Source: Lachnospiraceae bacterium (GTDB lineage: Bacteria > Bacillota > Clostridia > Lachnospirales > Lachnospiraceae). From it: DNA of 44,837 nucleotides. Positions 1-9,909 of the stretch are shown piece after piece; position 1 is the first letter of the stretch, and each line of letters starts with the position of its first letter. Where the stretch lies: assembly GCA_017619975.1 (NCBI GenBank), contig JAFZRH010000050.1, forward strand, positions 1-44,837. The letters run 5' to 3'. Made by a program: the position numbers and the translations under genes. The notes under the pieces were generated by a model. That model was given only the letters and a program-made list of their open reading frames with translations. It was not told the DNA's origin and ran no database searches.

Positions 1-629
1 CGGATCCCGCCACGATCGATTACATGGAGGAACCGGTCGTCTCCGCCGAGATCATGGTGACGACGGAGTTCATCGGGCCGATCATGAAGCTCTGCCAGGA
101 GCGGCGCGGCGTATACGAGGGCACGGAATACATTGAGACGACCCGCGCGCTCTTGAAATACACCCTGCCCCTGAATGAGATCATCTACGACTTCTTCGAT
201 GCTTTAAAATCCCGCTCCCGCGGCTACGCCTCGCTGGATTATTCCTTAAAAGGCTACGAGCGTTCCGATCTGGTCAAACTGGATATTCTCATCAACCGTG
301 AGGAAGTCGATGCCTTAAGCTTTATCGTCCACGAGTCGACCGCCTATGAGCGCGGCCGGCGGATGTGCGAACGCCTGAAGGAAGAAATTCCCCGTCACCT
401 GTTTGAAATCCCCATTCAGGCGGCTATCGGGAGTAAAATTATAGCGAGAGAGACCGTAAAAGCGGTACGGAAAGACGTTTTGGCAAAATGCTACGGCGGC
501 GATATCACGCGCAAGAAGAAGCTGCTGGAGAAACAGAAGGAAGGCAAGAAGCGCATGCGCCAGATCGGCAATGTCGAAGTGCCGCAGAAAGCCTTCATGA
601 GCGTTTTGAAGCTGGATCAGGACGATTAA
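1..629 (+). CDS. lepA: Elongation factor 4 (LepA), C-terminal part, cut by window edge
   Basis: This is the C-terminal third of the ribosomal back-translocase GTPase LepA/EF4. The open frame runs in from the window edge (codons from base 3, reading [11 protein letters not shown]), so the internal ATG at 24 is not the start. The visible part covers the EF-G domain V-like region ([24 protein letters not shown]) and the LepA-specific C-terminal domain, with the basic stretch near [20 protein letters not shown] and the family-typical ending [13 protein letters not shown]. The GTPase domain lies outside the window. It is followed after 15 bases by hemW, an order common in Gram-positives. Assignment is firm from the family-specific C-terminal domain. 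Confidence 0.95.
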   Translation, partial: DPATIDYMEEPVVSAEIMVTTEFIGPIMKLCQERRGVYEGTEYIETTRALLKYTLPLNEIIYDFFDALKSRSRGYASLDYSLKGYERSDLVKLDILINREEVDALSFIVHESTAYERGRRMCERLKEEIPRHLFEIPIQAAIGSKIIARETVKAVRKDVLAKCYGGDITRKKKLLEKQKEGKKRMRQIGNVEVPQKAFMSVLKLDQDD

Positions 630-644
630 AGAAAGGAGAGCCGC

Positions 645-1799
645 ATGAAGAAAAGACCCTTATCGGTCTATATCCATCTGCCCTTCTGCGTGCAGAAATG
701 CCTGTACTGCGATTTTGCCTCCGGGCCGGCCGGCACCGAGGAGATCGCGGCTTACATGCGTCTGCTCACCAAAGAGATCCGAAGCTTTGACGCCATCAGC
801 TCCCTGTATCGGGTGGAAACGGTCTTCTTCGGCGGCGGCACGCCTTCCGTGGTGGCGCCTTTTTATATCAGTCAGATCCTGAACCAGCTGCGCAGCCAGT
901 ACGAATTTGCCGAAAAGCCGGAGATCACGCTGGAAGCCAATCCCGGGACGCTGGACGCGAAGAAGCTGGTCACCTACCGGGAAGCGGGCGTGAACCGCCT
1001 GAGTCTGGGGCTGCAGAGCGTTCACGAATCCGAATTGAAGCTTCTGGGGCGGATCCACAGCTTCGAGGATTTCCTGGAAAACTACGATCTGGCGCGTCAG
1101 GCCGGTTTCGGCAATATCAACGTGGATCTGATGAGCGCCCTGCCCAAGCAGACCATGGGCAAGTGGAAAAAAACACTGGAAACGGTCGCGGATCTGAATC
1201 CGGAGCATATTTCCGCGTATTCCCTCAGCATCGAAGAGGGAACCCCGTTCTTTGAACGCTACGGCGAAGGCCGCATCGGACGCCTGGATCTGCCGGGCGA
1301 AGAGCTGGACCGCGCCATGTATCACTATACGAAACAATATCTGGAAAGCCGGGGCTATCACCGGTATGAATTCTCCAATTACGCGAAAAAAGGCTTTGAG
1401 AGCCGCCATAATCTGACCTACTGGACGCTCGGCGACTATGTCGGTTTCGGCCTGGCCGCGCACTCTTATCTGCAGGGCCGGCGTTTCTCCAATCCCCGGG
1501 AAAAAGAAGCATATCCGGAAGCTTCGGCCGGCGCGTATCAGCGCTTTCGCGCCACGGCGGCGCAGAGTGAAAAAGAAGCCATGGAGGAGTATATGTTCCT
1601 GGGGCTTCGCACCGCGCGCGGTGTTTCGCGGGACGATTTCCAGAAGCGCTTCGGCAAGCCTTTCCCGAAACAGTACGAGAAAGAGCTTCTGGAGCTGTAC
1701 CGCTCGGATCTGGTCGAGCAGGCCGGCGGGCGGATCTTTCTTACCGATGCGGGCATAGACGTCAGCAATATCATTCTGGCCCGATTCCTTCTGGATTAA
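645..1799 (+). CDS. hemW: HemW, radical SAM heme chaperone
   Basis: A 384-residue radical SAM protein of the HemW group, often mislabelled as oxygen-independent coproporphyrinogen III oxidase (HemN). The N-terminal YIHLPFC with cysteines at residues 15, 19 and 22 (CVQKCLYC) binds the 4Fe-4S cluster. It is followed by FFGGGTPS and a glycine-rich SAM-contacting stretch, with the HemW C-terminal domain near the end (EEYMFLGLRTARGVS). The phenylalanine after CxxxCxYCD is typical of HemW. HemW is thought to hand heme to respiratory enzymes; true HemN proteins carry extra N-terminal residues absent here. The start is preceded by GAAAGGAG. It lies between lepA and addB with short spacers and is probably in the same transcript. 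Confidence 0.93.
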   Translation: MKKRPLSVYIHLPFCVQKCLYCDFASGPAGTEEIAAYMRLLTKEIRSFDAISSLYRVETVFFGGGTPSVVAPFYISQILNQLRSQYEFAEKPEITLEANPGTLDAKKLVTYREAGVNRLSLGLQSVHESELKLLGRIHSFEDFLENYDLARQAGFGNINVDLMSALPKQTMGKWKKTLETVADLNPEHISAYSLSIEEGTPFFERYGEGRIGRLDLPGEELDRAMYHYTKQYLESRGYHRYEFSNYAKKGFESRHNLTYWTLGDYVGFGLAAHSYLQGRRFSNPREKEAYPEASAGAYQRFRATAAQSEKEAMEEYMFLGLRTARGVSRDDFQKRFGKPFPKQYEKELLELYRSDLVEQAGGRIFLTDAGIDVSNIILARFLLD

Positions 1800-1811
1800 A
1801 GGGGGCGCGCC

Positions 1812-4800
1812 ATGTCCCTGAAGTTTCTGCTTGGCGAAGCCGGAAGCGGCAAAAGTTCGCAGCTGACAGAAGAGATCATACGCGAAGCGCTGACGCATCC
1901 GGAACAAAGCTTTCTGCTGCTGGTTCCGGAGCAGTTCTGCCTGTCAACGCAGCGGATCCTCGTCGAACGTCATCCCAGACACGCACTGATCAATATTGAG
2001 GCTTTAAGCTTCGACCGTCTGGCCGGACGGGCCTTCCGGGAATTCGGTATTTCGCCGGATTCCGTTATTTCCGAACCCGTAAAACAGATGATTCTGGCGC
2101 TGGCGGTACGCGACGCGATGCCGCAGCTGTCCGTTTACGGGCGGCAGGCGCTTCACCCGTCTTTCGGCGCGCATTTAAGTACGCTTTTTGCCGAATGGGA
2201 GATGAACGGGATCGATCCGGCCGACCTTCTGAAAAGCGCTAAAGAGAGGGAGCTGCCTTCCCTTTTACAGAGAAAACTGCAGGATTTGAGCACCTTGTTC
2301 AGCGCTTACCGGACAAGACTCGGCACCAGACTGACGGCAGAGGAAAAGCTGCCGCTCTTTGTCCGCCTGCTGCCGAAATCCGGGATCGGCCGGGTCGATC
2401 ATCTGTACCTGGACGGATTCACCGGTTTTACGGGCGTGCAGTACCGGATCCTGGAGCAGCTGATGGCCAGGGCGGGGGAGACCACCGCGGTTCTGACGCT
2501 GCCGGAGAACGAAGATCCGGATGCCTGGTTTGACGCCAAAGAACGCCGCCGGGACGGACTCTATGCCATGAGTCAGGAAACGATCTGGCGGCTGAAGCAG
2601 ATTGCCCGGAAGCTGGGACTGAAACACGAAACGGAGCAGTACAGCCATTTCGCGCCGGCGAGGCCCAAGGAACTGACTTTTCTTTCCCGCCGTCTGATGG
2701 TCCCGGGCGCTGCCCGCTGGGAGGCGATTCCGCAGACGATCCGGCTGTTCTCGCCGGAAAGTCCCGAAGAAGAGGCCGAATGGGCTGCCCTCCGGATCCG
2801 GGCGCTGGTCCGGCAGCGTTCGCTGCGATATCGGGATATCGCGCTTCTGGTCAGCGATCAGGCGCTCTATGTTCCCCGGCTGGAAAAATATCTGAAAGAA
2901 GCGGAGATTCCCTTCTTTACCGACCGCCGCGTTTCCCTGAAGGCGCATCCCCTGATCCGACTGCTGGAGGATGCCTGGGAGACCGTATCCGGCGGCCGGG
3001 AAAGAGACGCCTTCCTGCGTTATGTCAAAAATCCCTGCAGCCCCTTGAGCCGGGAGGAAAGCGACCGCCTGGAAAACTACCTGCTGGCGGCCGGGATCCG
3101 GGGCGGAAAGAAACTGGAGAGCGTCTATACAAAGCGAACCAAACGGCGCCGGGGAGAGACGGAAGCCGCCTGGAGAGAACGCTGTGAAACAGAGCTGAAA
3201 GACGTGAACGAGCTGCGGGAAAGGGCTTTTGCGCCGCTTCAGCCGATCAAAGATACGATCGGCAGGGGGCGTTTCGCCGTTTCTTCTGCCGCGGCAACCT
3301 TGAAGTCTTTGGTCGGGGATCCGGAACGGAAACAAAAAGCAGAGGATCTGACGGAGATCTGGCGGCTTGCGGGAGAGGAAGAAAAATCAGCCGGCTGGCA
3401 GGAGGCCACGGAAGCCCTACTGCTGTTCCTGGACAGTCTGATCCGGCTGTTCGCCGGAGAAAAAGTCAGCCGCGCGGAGCTTTCGGATATGCTGAAAGCC
3501 GGTCTTTCTTCTTTAACCGTCGGGAAGCTGCCCCGCTCTTCGGATCAGATCGTGATCGGCGATACCGAACGCAGCCGTTTCGGAGCGGTAAAGCATCTGA
3601 TCTTCCTGGGGATGAACGCAGACCTTCTGCCTAAGAGCGGCGGAGGCGGCGGACTGCTGACGGATGAAGAACGGCTTCTTCTTTCCACAGACGAAATGCC
3701 GGCCTATACCGATGAGCGTTCGCTTCTGGAGGAACGTTTCTATCTGCATAATCTCTTAAGTCTGCCGCGGGAGAGTCTGGATCTCAGTTTTGCCCGCATG
3801 GACAGCGGCCGCCGGAGCAAACAGCCGGCCGCGCTGATCCGGGAAGTGAAAGCGCTGTTCCCGGCCCTGAAGGAAGAGCAGACACTGCGGCCGACAGTCT
3901 CGGCCCTCGGAACGGAACGCGCCGCGCTGCGCCGGCTGGCCGGCGGCTTCGGCAGCGGCGCCGCGATCTGGCCTCTGCTGTACGCGGTGCTGAAGGAAAG
4001 CCCGGACAAGACCGTCCGCGAAGGACTTACAAAGATCGAAGCGGGGGCCGGCTATCATTTTGAACCGGCCGGACTGCCGGCGGAAACGGCCCGTGCCCTG
4101 TACGGCCGCCTGATTTCCGGCAGTGTGACCCGGCTGGAAAACTTCGCCGTCTGTCCGTACAGACATTTTCTGCGCTACGGACTTGACGTTAACGAGCGGG
4201 AGGAGTTCAGCTGGGAAAGCGTGGATCACGGCAATTTCTTCCATCAGGTCATGGAGACGCTGCTGCGTCATCTGACGGAGGAAAACGTCCCGCTGTCTGC
4301 TCTTACGCCCGAACGGCGGCAGGAAGAGATCCGCCGGGCGCTCGGCGCGGCCGAAGAAAAATACCCGGATTTCAGCGAGAATATCAACGCGGGCTATCTG
4401 CTGTCCCGCTGGGAAGCCTATTTTGACCGCTATCTGGAGGCAATGAGCCGCACCGAGAGCGGAACAGGCTTCCGGCCGGCGGCTTTTGAGCTGCATTTCG
4501 GCGCCGAAAACGGGACGGCGCTAACGCTGCCGCTGGAAAATGACGGGGTGCTGCGCCTCATGGGGACCATAGACCGTCTGGATGTATTGGAAGAAAACGA
4601 CCGCCTGTATCTGCGGGTCGTGGATTACAAAACGGGCAGCAGGAAAATCGATTTCGGCGCGATGGATCAGGGGACCCAGCTGCAGCTGGGCGCCTATCTG
4701 ACGGCAGCTCTTTCAATTTACGAAAAAAAGAATCCGGACAAAAAGATCCTGCCCGGCGGTCTGTATTACGCGCTGCTAAAGGAAAACTGGCTGCCCGACT

Positions 4801-5192
4801 GGGCGGAGCAGGGAAAACGGGAGGAAGCCGTCCGGAAGAGTTTCTGTCTGCAGGGAATCACGGCGCAGGAGGTGGCTTCGGTATCCGCCGACGCGGTCTC
4901 CGGAAAGCTTTCGCTCGGCAGCGAAGGCCTGGCGCTGCTGGGCCGAAGCATCTGCCGGAAGCTTCAGGAGCTGGGCAGCCGGATCCTTCAGGGAGAGATC
5001 GCGCCCAGCCCCATCCGCCAGGATGAAGAACACGTCAGCTGCGGCTATTGTCCCTATGCGCCGCTCTGTGACCGGAAGGATGAATCGTTCCGATATCGGG
5101 AAAGCGGCAGGACCGACGCGGCGGATTATCTGAAGAAAGCAAAGGAGGCGGAAGAAGATGGGCTTTTCACCCAGTCAGCAGAAAATCATTGA
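1812..5192 (+). CDS. addB: AddB, ATP-dependent helicase/nuclease subunit B
   Basis: A 1126-residue subunit of the AddAB helicase-nuclease, which resects double-strand breaks for RecA-dependent repair. It has an N-terminal Walker A (GEAGSGKS, residues 8-15), an inactive-helicase-like middle, and a C-terminal RecB-type nuclease with VVDYKTGSRK. Four cysteines expected for the AddB iron-sulfur cluster are visible: one in FAVCPYRHFLRYG before the nuclease, and three in CGYCPYAPLC near the C-terminus. Length fits the family (about 1150). The start is 12 bases after hemW with a GGGGG ribosome site. The 3' end overlaps addA by 35 bases, suggesting coupled translation in the classic addB-addA order. 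Confidence 0.95.
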   Translation: MSLKFLLGEAGSGKSSQLTEEIIREALTHPEQSFLLLVPEQFCLSTQRILVERHPRHALINIEALSFDRLAGRAFREFGISPDSVISEPVKQMILALAVRDAMPQLSVYGRQALHPSFGAHLSTLFAEWEMNGIDPADLLKSAKERELPSLLQRKLQDLSTLFSAYRTRLGTRLTAEEKLPLFVRLLPKSGIGRVDHLYLDGFTGFTGVQYRILEQLMARAGETTAVLTLPENEDPDAWFDAKERRRDGLYAMSQETIWRLKQIARKLGLKHETEQYSHFAPARPKELTFLSRRLMVPGAARWEAIPQTIRLFSPESPEEEAEWAALRIRALVRQRSLRYRDIALLVSDQALYVPRLEKYLKEAEIPFFTDRRVSLKAHPLIRLLEDAWETVSGGRERDAFLRYVKNPCSPLSREESDRLENYLLAAGIRGGKKLESVYTKRTKRRRGETEAAWRERCETELKDVNELRERAFAPLQPIKDTIGRGRFAVSSAAATLKSLVGDPERKQKAEDLTEIWRLAGEEEKSAGWQEATEALLLFLDSLIRLFAGEKVSRAELSDMLKAGLSSLTVGKLPRSSDQIVIGDTERSRFGAVKHLIFLGMNADLLPKSGGGGGLLTDEERLLLSTDEMPAYTDERSLLEERFYLHNLLSLPRESLDLSFARMDSGRRSKQPAALIREVKALFPALKEEQTLRPTVSALGTERAALRRLAGGFGSGAAIWPLLYAVLKESPDKTVREGLTKIEAGAGYHFEPAGLPAETARALYGRLISGSVTRLENFAVCPYRHFLRYGLDVNEREEFSWESVDHGNFFHQVMETLLRHLTEENVPLSALTPERRQEEIRRALGAAEEKYPDFSENINAGYLLSRWEAYFDRYLEAMSRTESGTGFRPAAFELHFGAENGTALTLPLENDGVLRLMGTIDRLDVLEENDRLYLRVVDYKTGSRKIDFGAMDQGTQLQLGAYLTAALSIYEKKNPDKKILPGGLYYALLKENWLPDWAEQGKREEAVRKSFCLQGITAQEVASVSADAVSGKLSLGSEGLALLGRSICRKLQELGSRILQGEIAPSPIRQDEEHVSCGYCPYAPLCDRKDESFRYRESGRTDAADYLKKAKEAEEDGLFTQSAENH

Positions 5193-8100
5193 CCACCGCT
5201 CCGGCTCCCTTCTGGTGTCTGCGGCAGCGGGCAGCGGCAAGACCAGCACGCTGGTGGCGCACGTCGTGAAATATGTCGAAAACGGCGGCGATCTGGGCCG
5301 CCTGATCATTGTGACCTATACCCGGACGGCGGCGGGAGAGATGCGGGAGAGGATCCGTATCGCGCTGGAGGAAGCCGTGAACCGTCAGCCTTCTGAGCGG
5401 CATCTGAGACATCAGCTGGCGATCCTCCCGCAGGCGAGGATCTCGACCGTGGACAGTCTCTGCAGCCGGCTGGTCCGCTCCTATTTTCAGCAGATCGACG
5501 GCCTGATGCCGGATATCCGGATCGCGGAAGAGGCGGAGATCCGGCTGCTTTCGCAGGATATTCTGGAAGCCGTGCTGGAGGAAGCCTATAGCGCGGCGGA
5601 TCCGGATTTTTATGCGCTGCTGGACGGTTACAGCAGTGAAAAAGGGCATCAGGAGATCATGGAGCAGATCCTGCTCCTGTATGATTCCGCTCAAAACGCG
5701 CCTTTTCCCGAGGCCTGGATGGACCGCGCTCTGCCGGCTTTCCCACAGACGGCAAACGCCCTGCGGCAGCTGCCCTGGATGGAACAAAGCGTCCGTTCGA
5801 TCCGGGAGACGCTCGGCGAACTGGCAGCCCGGCAGGATGCCCTGCTCGGGGAGCTGGAGGAACGGGATGCCGCGGGAGGCGCTCTGGGCGCTCTTTTGCG
5901 CGAAGAACGGAATCAGATCGGCCAGTGGCTGGCAGCGGACGATTACTGGCAGCTGCGGCAGGCGCTGACAGCCTGGAAACCGGCGGCTCTTTCGAAGAAA
6001 GAATATAAGCGGGATCCGGCTTTTGAAACGGTCAGAGAAGTGCGCGGCGGCCTGACGACCGGCGGTTACTTCTCGCTTCTGGCTCCGCTTCGGAAAGCGC
6101 CGTATATCGGTCCCGAAGAGGAGCTGCGTTTGCTGAATCTGACCGCGGCGCCGGGCCGCGCGCTGATCGCTCTTACGAAGTGCTTTGCGGAAAAACGGGA
6201 GGCAGCCTGCCGGGAACGCGGCATCGCCACCTTTATGGATATGGAACATTATGCCCTGCGTCTGCTGGTCGAAAAGAACGCGGACGGGCAGCCGGTCCCG
6301 ACGGAACTCGCGCGGGAACTGCAGAAAGGGCTGGACGAGATCATCGTCGATGAATATCAGGATATCAATCAGGTGCAGGAATACATCCTGCGTGGGCTCT
6401 CCGGAGAGGACGCCGGCCGCCCGAACCTGTTCATGGTGGGCGACGTCAAGCAGAGCATTTACCGCTTCCGCCGCGCGGACCCCGGAATTTTTATGCGGAA
6501 ATACGCCGAATTCTCTCCGGAGGACGGTGCGCCGCATCGGAAGATCCTGCTGCAGGACAATTACCGCTCCCGGGCGGCTGTCCTTAACAGCACGAACCGG
6601 CTGTTTGCGCGGATGATGGACCGCCGTTTCGGCGGGGTGGACTATGACAAAAGCGCCGCGCTTCATCCTGCGGCTGCCTTTTCGGGAGAAGACCCGAAGA
6701 CCCGTGTCCTGCTCCTTGAGGCAGAGGGAAATGCAGAGGCAAGGCTGAAGGAAGAAGGCCGTCTGATCGCCTGGCAGATCCGGCGCCTCATGGCGGAAAA
6801 CAGGCAGATCCGGGAGAAAGGCCCTGACGGGACCGTGCGGCTGCGGCCGCTTTCCTTCGGAGATATCGTCATCCTCTGCCGGAGTCTGAAATACGGCGCG
6901 GCACTCGGCCGGGTCTTAAAAAGCTGCGGGCTTCCGGCCGTGGCGCAGGAAACGAAAGGGTTTTACGATACGCTGGAGGTACAGACGCTTTTGTCTCTCC
7001 TGGCGGTGCTGGACAATCCCCGCCAGGATATTCCGCTCACGGCGGTGCTGCTTTCACCTTTCGGCGGCTTTACGCAAAAGGATCTCGCCGAAGCGCTGCC
7101 GCAGGCAGGCGGTGCCGGCGAAGATCTGCTGGACCGTCTGCGGAAACTGCCGCCGGAAACGGCGGAAGGCCGTTTTGTCCGCTTTCTGGAAAAGCTCGAA
7201 AACTGGCGGGAAGCGGCCGGGATCCGCTCCGTCCCGGAGCTGCTGGACTATCTGCTGGAGGAGAGCGGCTGGGAGCTGTATCTGAAGGCGACGTCCTCGG
7301 GCGCGGTCCGTCTGGCCAATCTGCGGCAGCTGAAGGAAATGGCGCAGGCCTACGAGGACAGCTCGTACCGGGGCCTGTATCAGTTCCTGCGCTATGTGGA
7401 CCGGCAGAAGGATCTGCAGCTGGACGTGGGCGAAGCGCCGCTCCTTTCGGACGGCTCGGATGTGGTGCGGATCGGCACCCTGCATTCCAGCAAGGGACTG
7501 GAATACCCCGTCGTATTTCTGGCCGGTCTGGAGAAACATTTTAATGAGAGAGATATCGGCAGTCCGATTCTGATCCACGCGGATCACGGCCTGGCACTGG
7601 AGAGCCGCGACCGGGAAGCGCTGATGAAGTATAAAAACGTCTGGCACCGCTTCGTGGGCGGGGAGATCCGCCGGGACGGCCGCGCGGAGGAACTGCGGCT
7701 GCTCTACGTCGGCATGACGCGGGCGGTGGAACAGCTGTTTCTGGTCGCCGCCCTGCGCGGCGAGCTGCCGGAAGAACTGGAAAAGAGAAAAGACATGAAG
7801 CCGGAAGCGGCCGCTTCCTTCCTGGACTGGCTGCTTGCCTGCCGCGCCGCGGGCGATGATCTGGGCATGGCCTGGGAAGGATACCGGCCGGAGGAGATCC
7901 CGCAGCCGGAAGAAGCCGCTCTTTCGGAGCAGCTTGCCCGTTTTGAAGCGGCCGAACGGGAGCAGGATCCGAAGCTTTTGGCAGCGGTCCGGGATCAGTT
8001 TGACTGGCGCTATCCGTATCCGCCGCTGAAAAAAATGAGCTGGTCCGTCTCGGAATTAAAACAGGCAGATGCCGGGAAAGCGGATGCGCACTCCGCAGAA

Positions 8101-8670
8101 GCCCCGGCGCGGCGTCCGTTCCTCTCGGATCCGGCGGAGCCGGACGCGGAGGAGATCAGCGCCGCCGAAAAAGGGACGCTCTTCCATAAACTGATGGAAC
8201 ACCTTCCGCCGGAAAGAGCGGGCAGCCGCGAAGACGCGGCCGCCTGGCTTACGGAAGCGAAGGCGGCCGGCCTCTTCAGCGAGACGCAGGCGGCTTCGCT
8301 GGATCCGGAGATCGCGGCAGAGTTTTACCGGCAGCCTGTCGGACACCGGGCGCTGGCCGCTGCGGCAAAAGGAAAGCTGCAGCGGGAAAAACCGTTTATT
8401 CTGGGCGTTCCGGCGCGAGAACCGGATCCTTCCGACAGCAGCGGAGAGATCGTGCTGGTGCAGGGCATTATCGATCTGTATTTTGAAGAAGAGGACCGCC
8501 TGATCCTGGTCGACTACAAGACGGACAGGGTTCGAAGCGGGACGGAACTGATCCGCCGCTATGAAACGCAGCTGCGCTGGTACAGCCGCGCGCTGGCGGC
8601 CGCCTCCGGGAAGACCGTGGGGGAAGTGTATATTTATTCGACCGCACTGCGGGAATTCGTACGGCTATAG
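5158..8670 (+). CDS. addA: AddA, ATP-dependent helicase/nuclease subunit A
   Basis: A 1170-residue UvrD-type superfamily 1 helicase with a C-terminal nuclease; partner of AddB in double-strand break resection. Visible are the Q motif (FSPSQQKIID), Walker A (AAAGSGKTSTLV), motif II (VDEYQD), motif III (VGDVKQSIYRFR), motif V-like GTLHSSKGLEYPVV, motif VI (LYVGMTRAVEQL) and the nuclease motif LVDYKTDR near residue 1117. The ATG at 5158 has an AAGGAGG site about 10 bases upstream, inside the last codons of addB. The protein is complete. Nothing is missing from the catalytic set. Confidence 0.96.
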   Translation: MGFSPSQQKIIDHRSGSLLVSAAAGSGKTSTLVAHVVKYVENGGDLGRLIIVTYTRTAAGEMRERIRIALEEAVNRQPSERHLRHQLAILPQARISTVDSLCSRLVRSYFQQIDGLMPDIRIAEEAEIRLLSQDILEAVLEEAYSAADPDFYALLDGYSSEKGHQEIMEQILLLYDSAQNAPFPEAWMDRALPAFPQTANALRQLPWMEQSVRSIRETLGELAARQDALLGELEERDAAGGALGALLREERNQIGQWLAADDYWQLRQALTAWKPAALSKKEYKRDPAFETVREVRGGLTTGGYFSLLAPLRKAPYIGPEEELRLLNLTAAPGRALIALTKCFAEKREAACRERGIATFMDMEHYALRLLVEKNADGQPVPTELARELQKGLDEIIVDEYQDINQVQEYILRGLSGEDAGRPNLFMVGDVKQSIYRFRRADPGIFMRKYAEFSPEDGAPHRKILLQDNYRSRAAVLNSTNRLFARMMDRRFGGVDYDKSAALHPAAAFSGEDPKTRVLLLEAEGNAEARLKEEGRLIAWQIRRLMAENRQIREKGPDGTVRLRPLSFGDIVILCRSLKYGAALGRVLKSCGLPAVAQETKGFYDTLEVQTLLSLLAVLDNPRQDIPLTAVLLSPFGGFTQKDLAEALPQAGGAGEDLLDRLRKLPPETAEGRFVRFLEKLENWREAAGIRSVPELLDYLLEESGWELYLKATSSGAVRLANLRQLKEMAQAYEDSSYRGLYQFLRYVDRQKDLQLDVGEAPLLSDGSDVVRIGTLHSSKGLEYPVVFLAGLEKHFNERDIGSPILIHADHGLALESRDREALMKYKNVWHRFVGGEIRRDGRAEELRLLYVGMTRAVEQLFLVAALRGELPEELEKRKDMKPEAAASFLDWLLACRAAGDDLGMAWEGYRPEEIPQPEEAALSEQLARFEAAEREQDPKLLAAVRDQFDWRYPYPPLKKMSWSVSELKQADAGKADAHSAEAPARRPFLSDPAEPDAEEISAAEKGTLFHKLMEHLPPERAGSREDAAAWLTEAKAAGLFSETQAASLDPEIAAEFYRQPVGHRALAAAAKGKLQREKPFILGVPAREPDPSDSSGEIVLVQGIIDLYFEEEDRLILVDYKTDRVRSGTELIRRYETQLRWYSRALAAASGKTVGEVYIYSTALREFVRL

Positions 8671-8696
8671 ACGAATGCCGCAAAGCGTGCTATAAT
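8668..8696 (+). promoter_or_regulatory. Probable sigma-A promoter of the sortase gene
   Basis: TAGACG (8668-8673), a 17-base spacer, then an extended -10 TGC-TATAAT with the hexamer at 8691-8696. It overlaps the addA stop codon and would start transcription near 8703, about 44 bases before the sortase ATG. The -35 matches four of six consensus bases and the -10 is perfect. Confidence 0.6.
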
Positions 8697-8746
8697 TCTG
8701 GGAAACCGGGAAAACGATTGTTTCCCGCTTACGGAAAGGTCACAGA

Positions 8747-9826
8747 ATGCCGGAAGAAAAAACGGAAAACTCCATTCAGACCCGCAAGAGCCGCCAGCTC
8801 ACGGAGAAGAAAAAAAAGAACCGCAGAATCCGATGGATCTATAACGGGATCCTGATTCTGCTGCTTGGCGTGATCCTTTTTTCGGGGTATCAGATCTACA
8901 GCAAGACGTATTATTATAAGAAGGCACAAAAGGTATACGAGGCGCTGGAGAGCGACGTCGTGCAGATCGTGGACGGCCCGCCGCAGTATACCCGGGAGGC
9001 GGTCCTGCCCACGTCCGGCGCGGAGGATCCCGCCCAGACGCTGCCGGCGGCGTCGGTTCCTGCCGCGAGCGGATCGGCGGCCACGGATCCCGCGGTACCC
9101 GGGACGACGAAAAACAGTCAGGAGACGCTGACGGCGGTTTCTCCGGCGGATCCGTCGCAGGAGACGGCAGAACCCGCGGAAACCTCTCCCGCGGAGACCC
9201 GCCAGCAGGAAACTTCGGATCCCCTTCCCGTACCGGTCAGCTATCCGACGCCGAAAGGGGAGATGCCCTGGCTGTCGGTGAATTTTACCGAACTTCTCAG
9301 GAGAAATTCGGATGTGGTGGGATGGCTTTACGGCCAGGGCGGCCATATCAACCATCCGGTCGTGCAGGGACGGGACAACAGCTACTACCTGCACCGTCTG
9401 CTGGACGGAAGCTGGAACTATGCGGGAACGCTGTTCGCGGATTACCGGAACCGTTTCCTGGAAGATGATCTCACCATCATCTACGGCCATCACATGCGGA
9501 ACGATACGATGTTCGGCCTTATGGAGCTGTGGGACGATTACGAATATTACCTTCAGAATCCGACGCTTCGGCTGTATACGCCGACAGCCGTCTATGAACT
9601 GCAGATCATGGCTTCGGTCTACAGCGACGTGGATGAACCGCTGATGTTCAACTTCGGCGGCCGCGACGACTATCAGAAAGTGGTCCAGAGCTTTCTGCGC
9701 CGTTCCACGATCAGTACCGGCGTGACCGCGGAGTACGGCGATAAGCTGGTCTGCCTGTATACCTGTGCCTATCAGGTCGACGACGGACGGCAGTTCCTCA
9801 TCTGCAAGCTGGTTCAGATCGCCTGA
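8747..9826 (+). CDS. Class B sortase
   Basis: A 359-residue membrane-anchored transpeptidase that cleaves a C-terminal sorting signal and links surface proteins to peptidoglycan or to each other. After a basic cytoplasmic N-terminus there is one membrane segment (about residues 28-48), then a long Ala/Pro/Thr/Glu-rich linker (about 90-165) that is longer than in typical SrtB. The catalytic domain has His248 in YGHHM, Cys340 in LYTCAY and Arg348 in DDGRQF. The spacing TCAY-DDGR-CKL is of the class B type. The downstream giant protease has no recognisable sorting signal, so the substrate is probably encoded elsewhere. The ribosome site is GGAAAGG. Confidence 0.9.
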   Translation: MPEEKTENSIQTRKSRQLTEKKKKNRRIRWIYNGILILLLGVILFSGYQIYSKTYYYKKAQKVYEALESDVVQIVDGPPQYTREAVLPTSGAEDPAQTLPAASVPAASGSAATDPAVPGTTKNSQETLTAVSPADPSQETAEPAETSPAETRQQETSDPLPVPVSYPTPKGEMPWLSVNFTELLRRNSDVVGWLYGQGGHINHPVVQGRDNSYYLHRLLDGSWNYAGTLFADYRNRFLEDDLTIIYGHHMRNDTMFGLMELWDDYEYYLQNPTLRLYTPTAVYELQIMASVYSDVDEPLMFNFGGRDDYQKVVQSFLRRSTISTGVTAEYGDKLVCLYTCAYQVDDGRQFLICKLVQIA

Positions 9827-9881
9827 GACAAATAGTCTCAAAATTTTTTGTTTTTCTCATTATTCACGCGCTTATTCGCTT

Positions 9882-9909
9882 TTTCCCCGCAAGGGGAAAT
9901 TGTTTTTTT
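9882..9909 (+). terminator. Intrinsic terminator after the sortase gene
   Basis: A seven-pair stem TTTCCCC/GGGGAAA closes a GCAA tetraloop (9882-9899) and is followed by TG and seven T's (9903-9909). It separates the sortase transcript from the protease gene. Confidence 0.8.

Noticed and set aside
660-1907. 415-residue minus-strand frame opposite hemW
   Set aside because: It is antisense to an intact HemW gene with all motifs; no domain in the antisense product.
5167-6666. 499-residue minus-strand frame opposite addA
   Set aside because: Shadow of addA; Arg/Gln/Phe-rich product without recognisable motifs.
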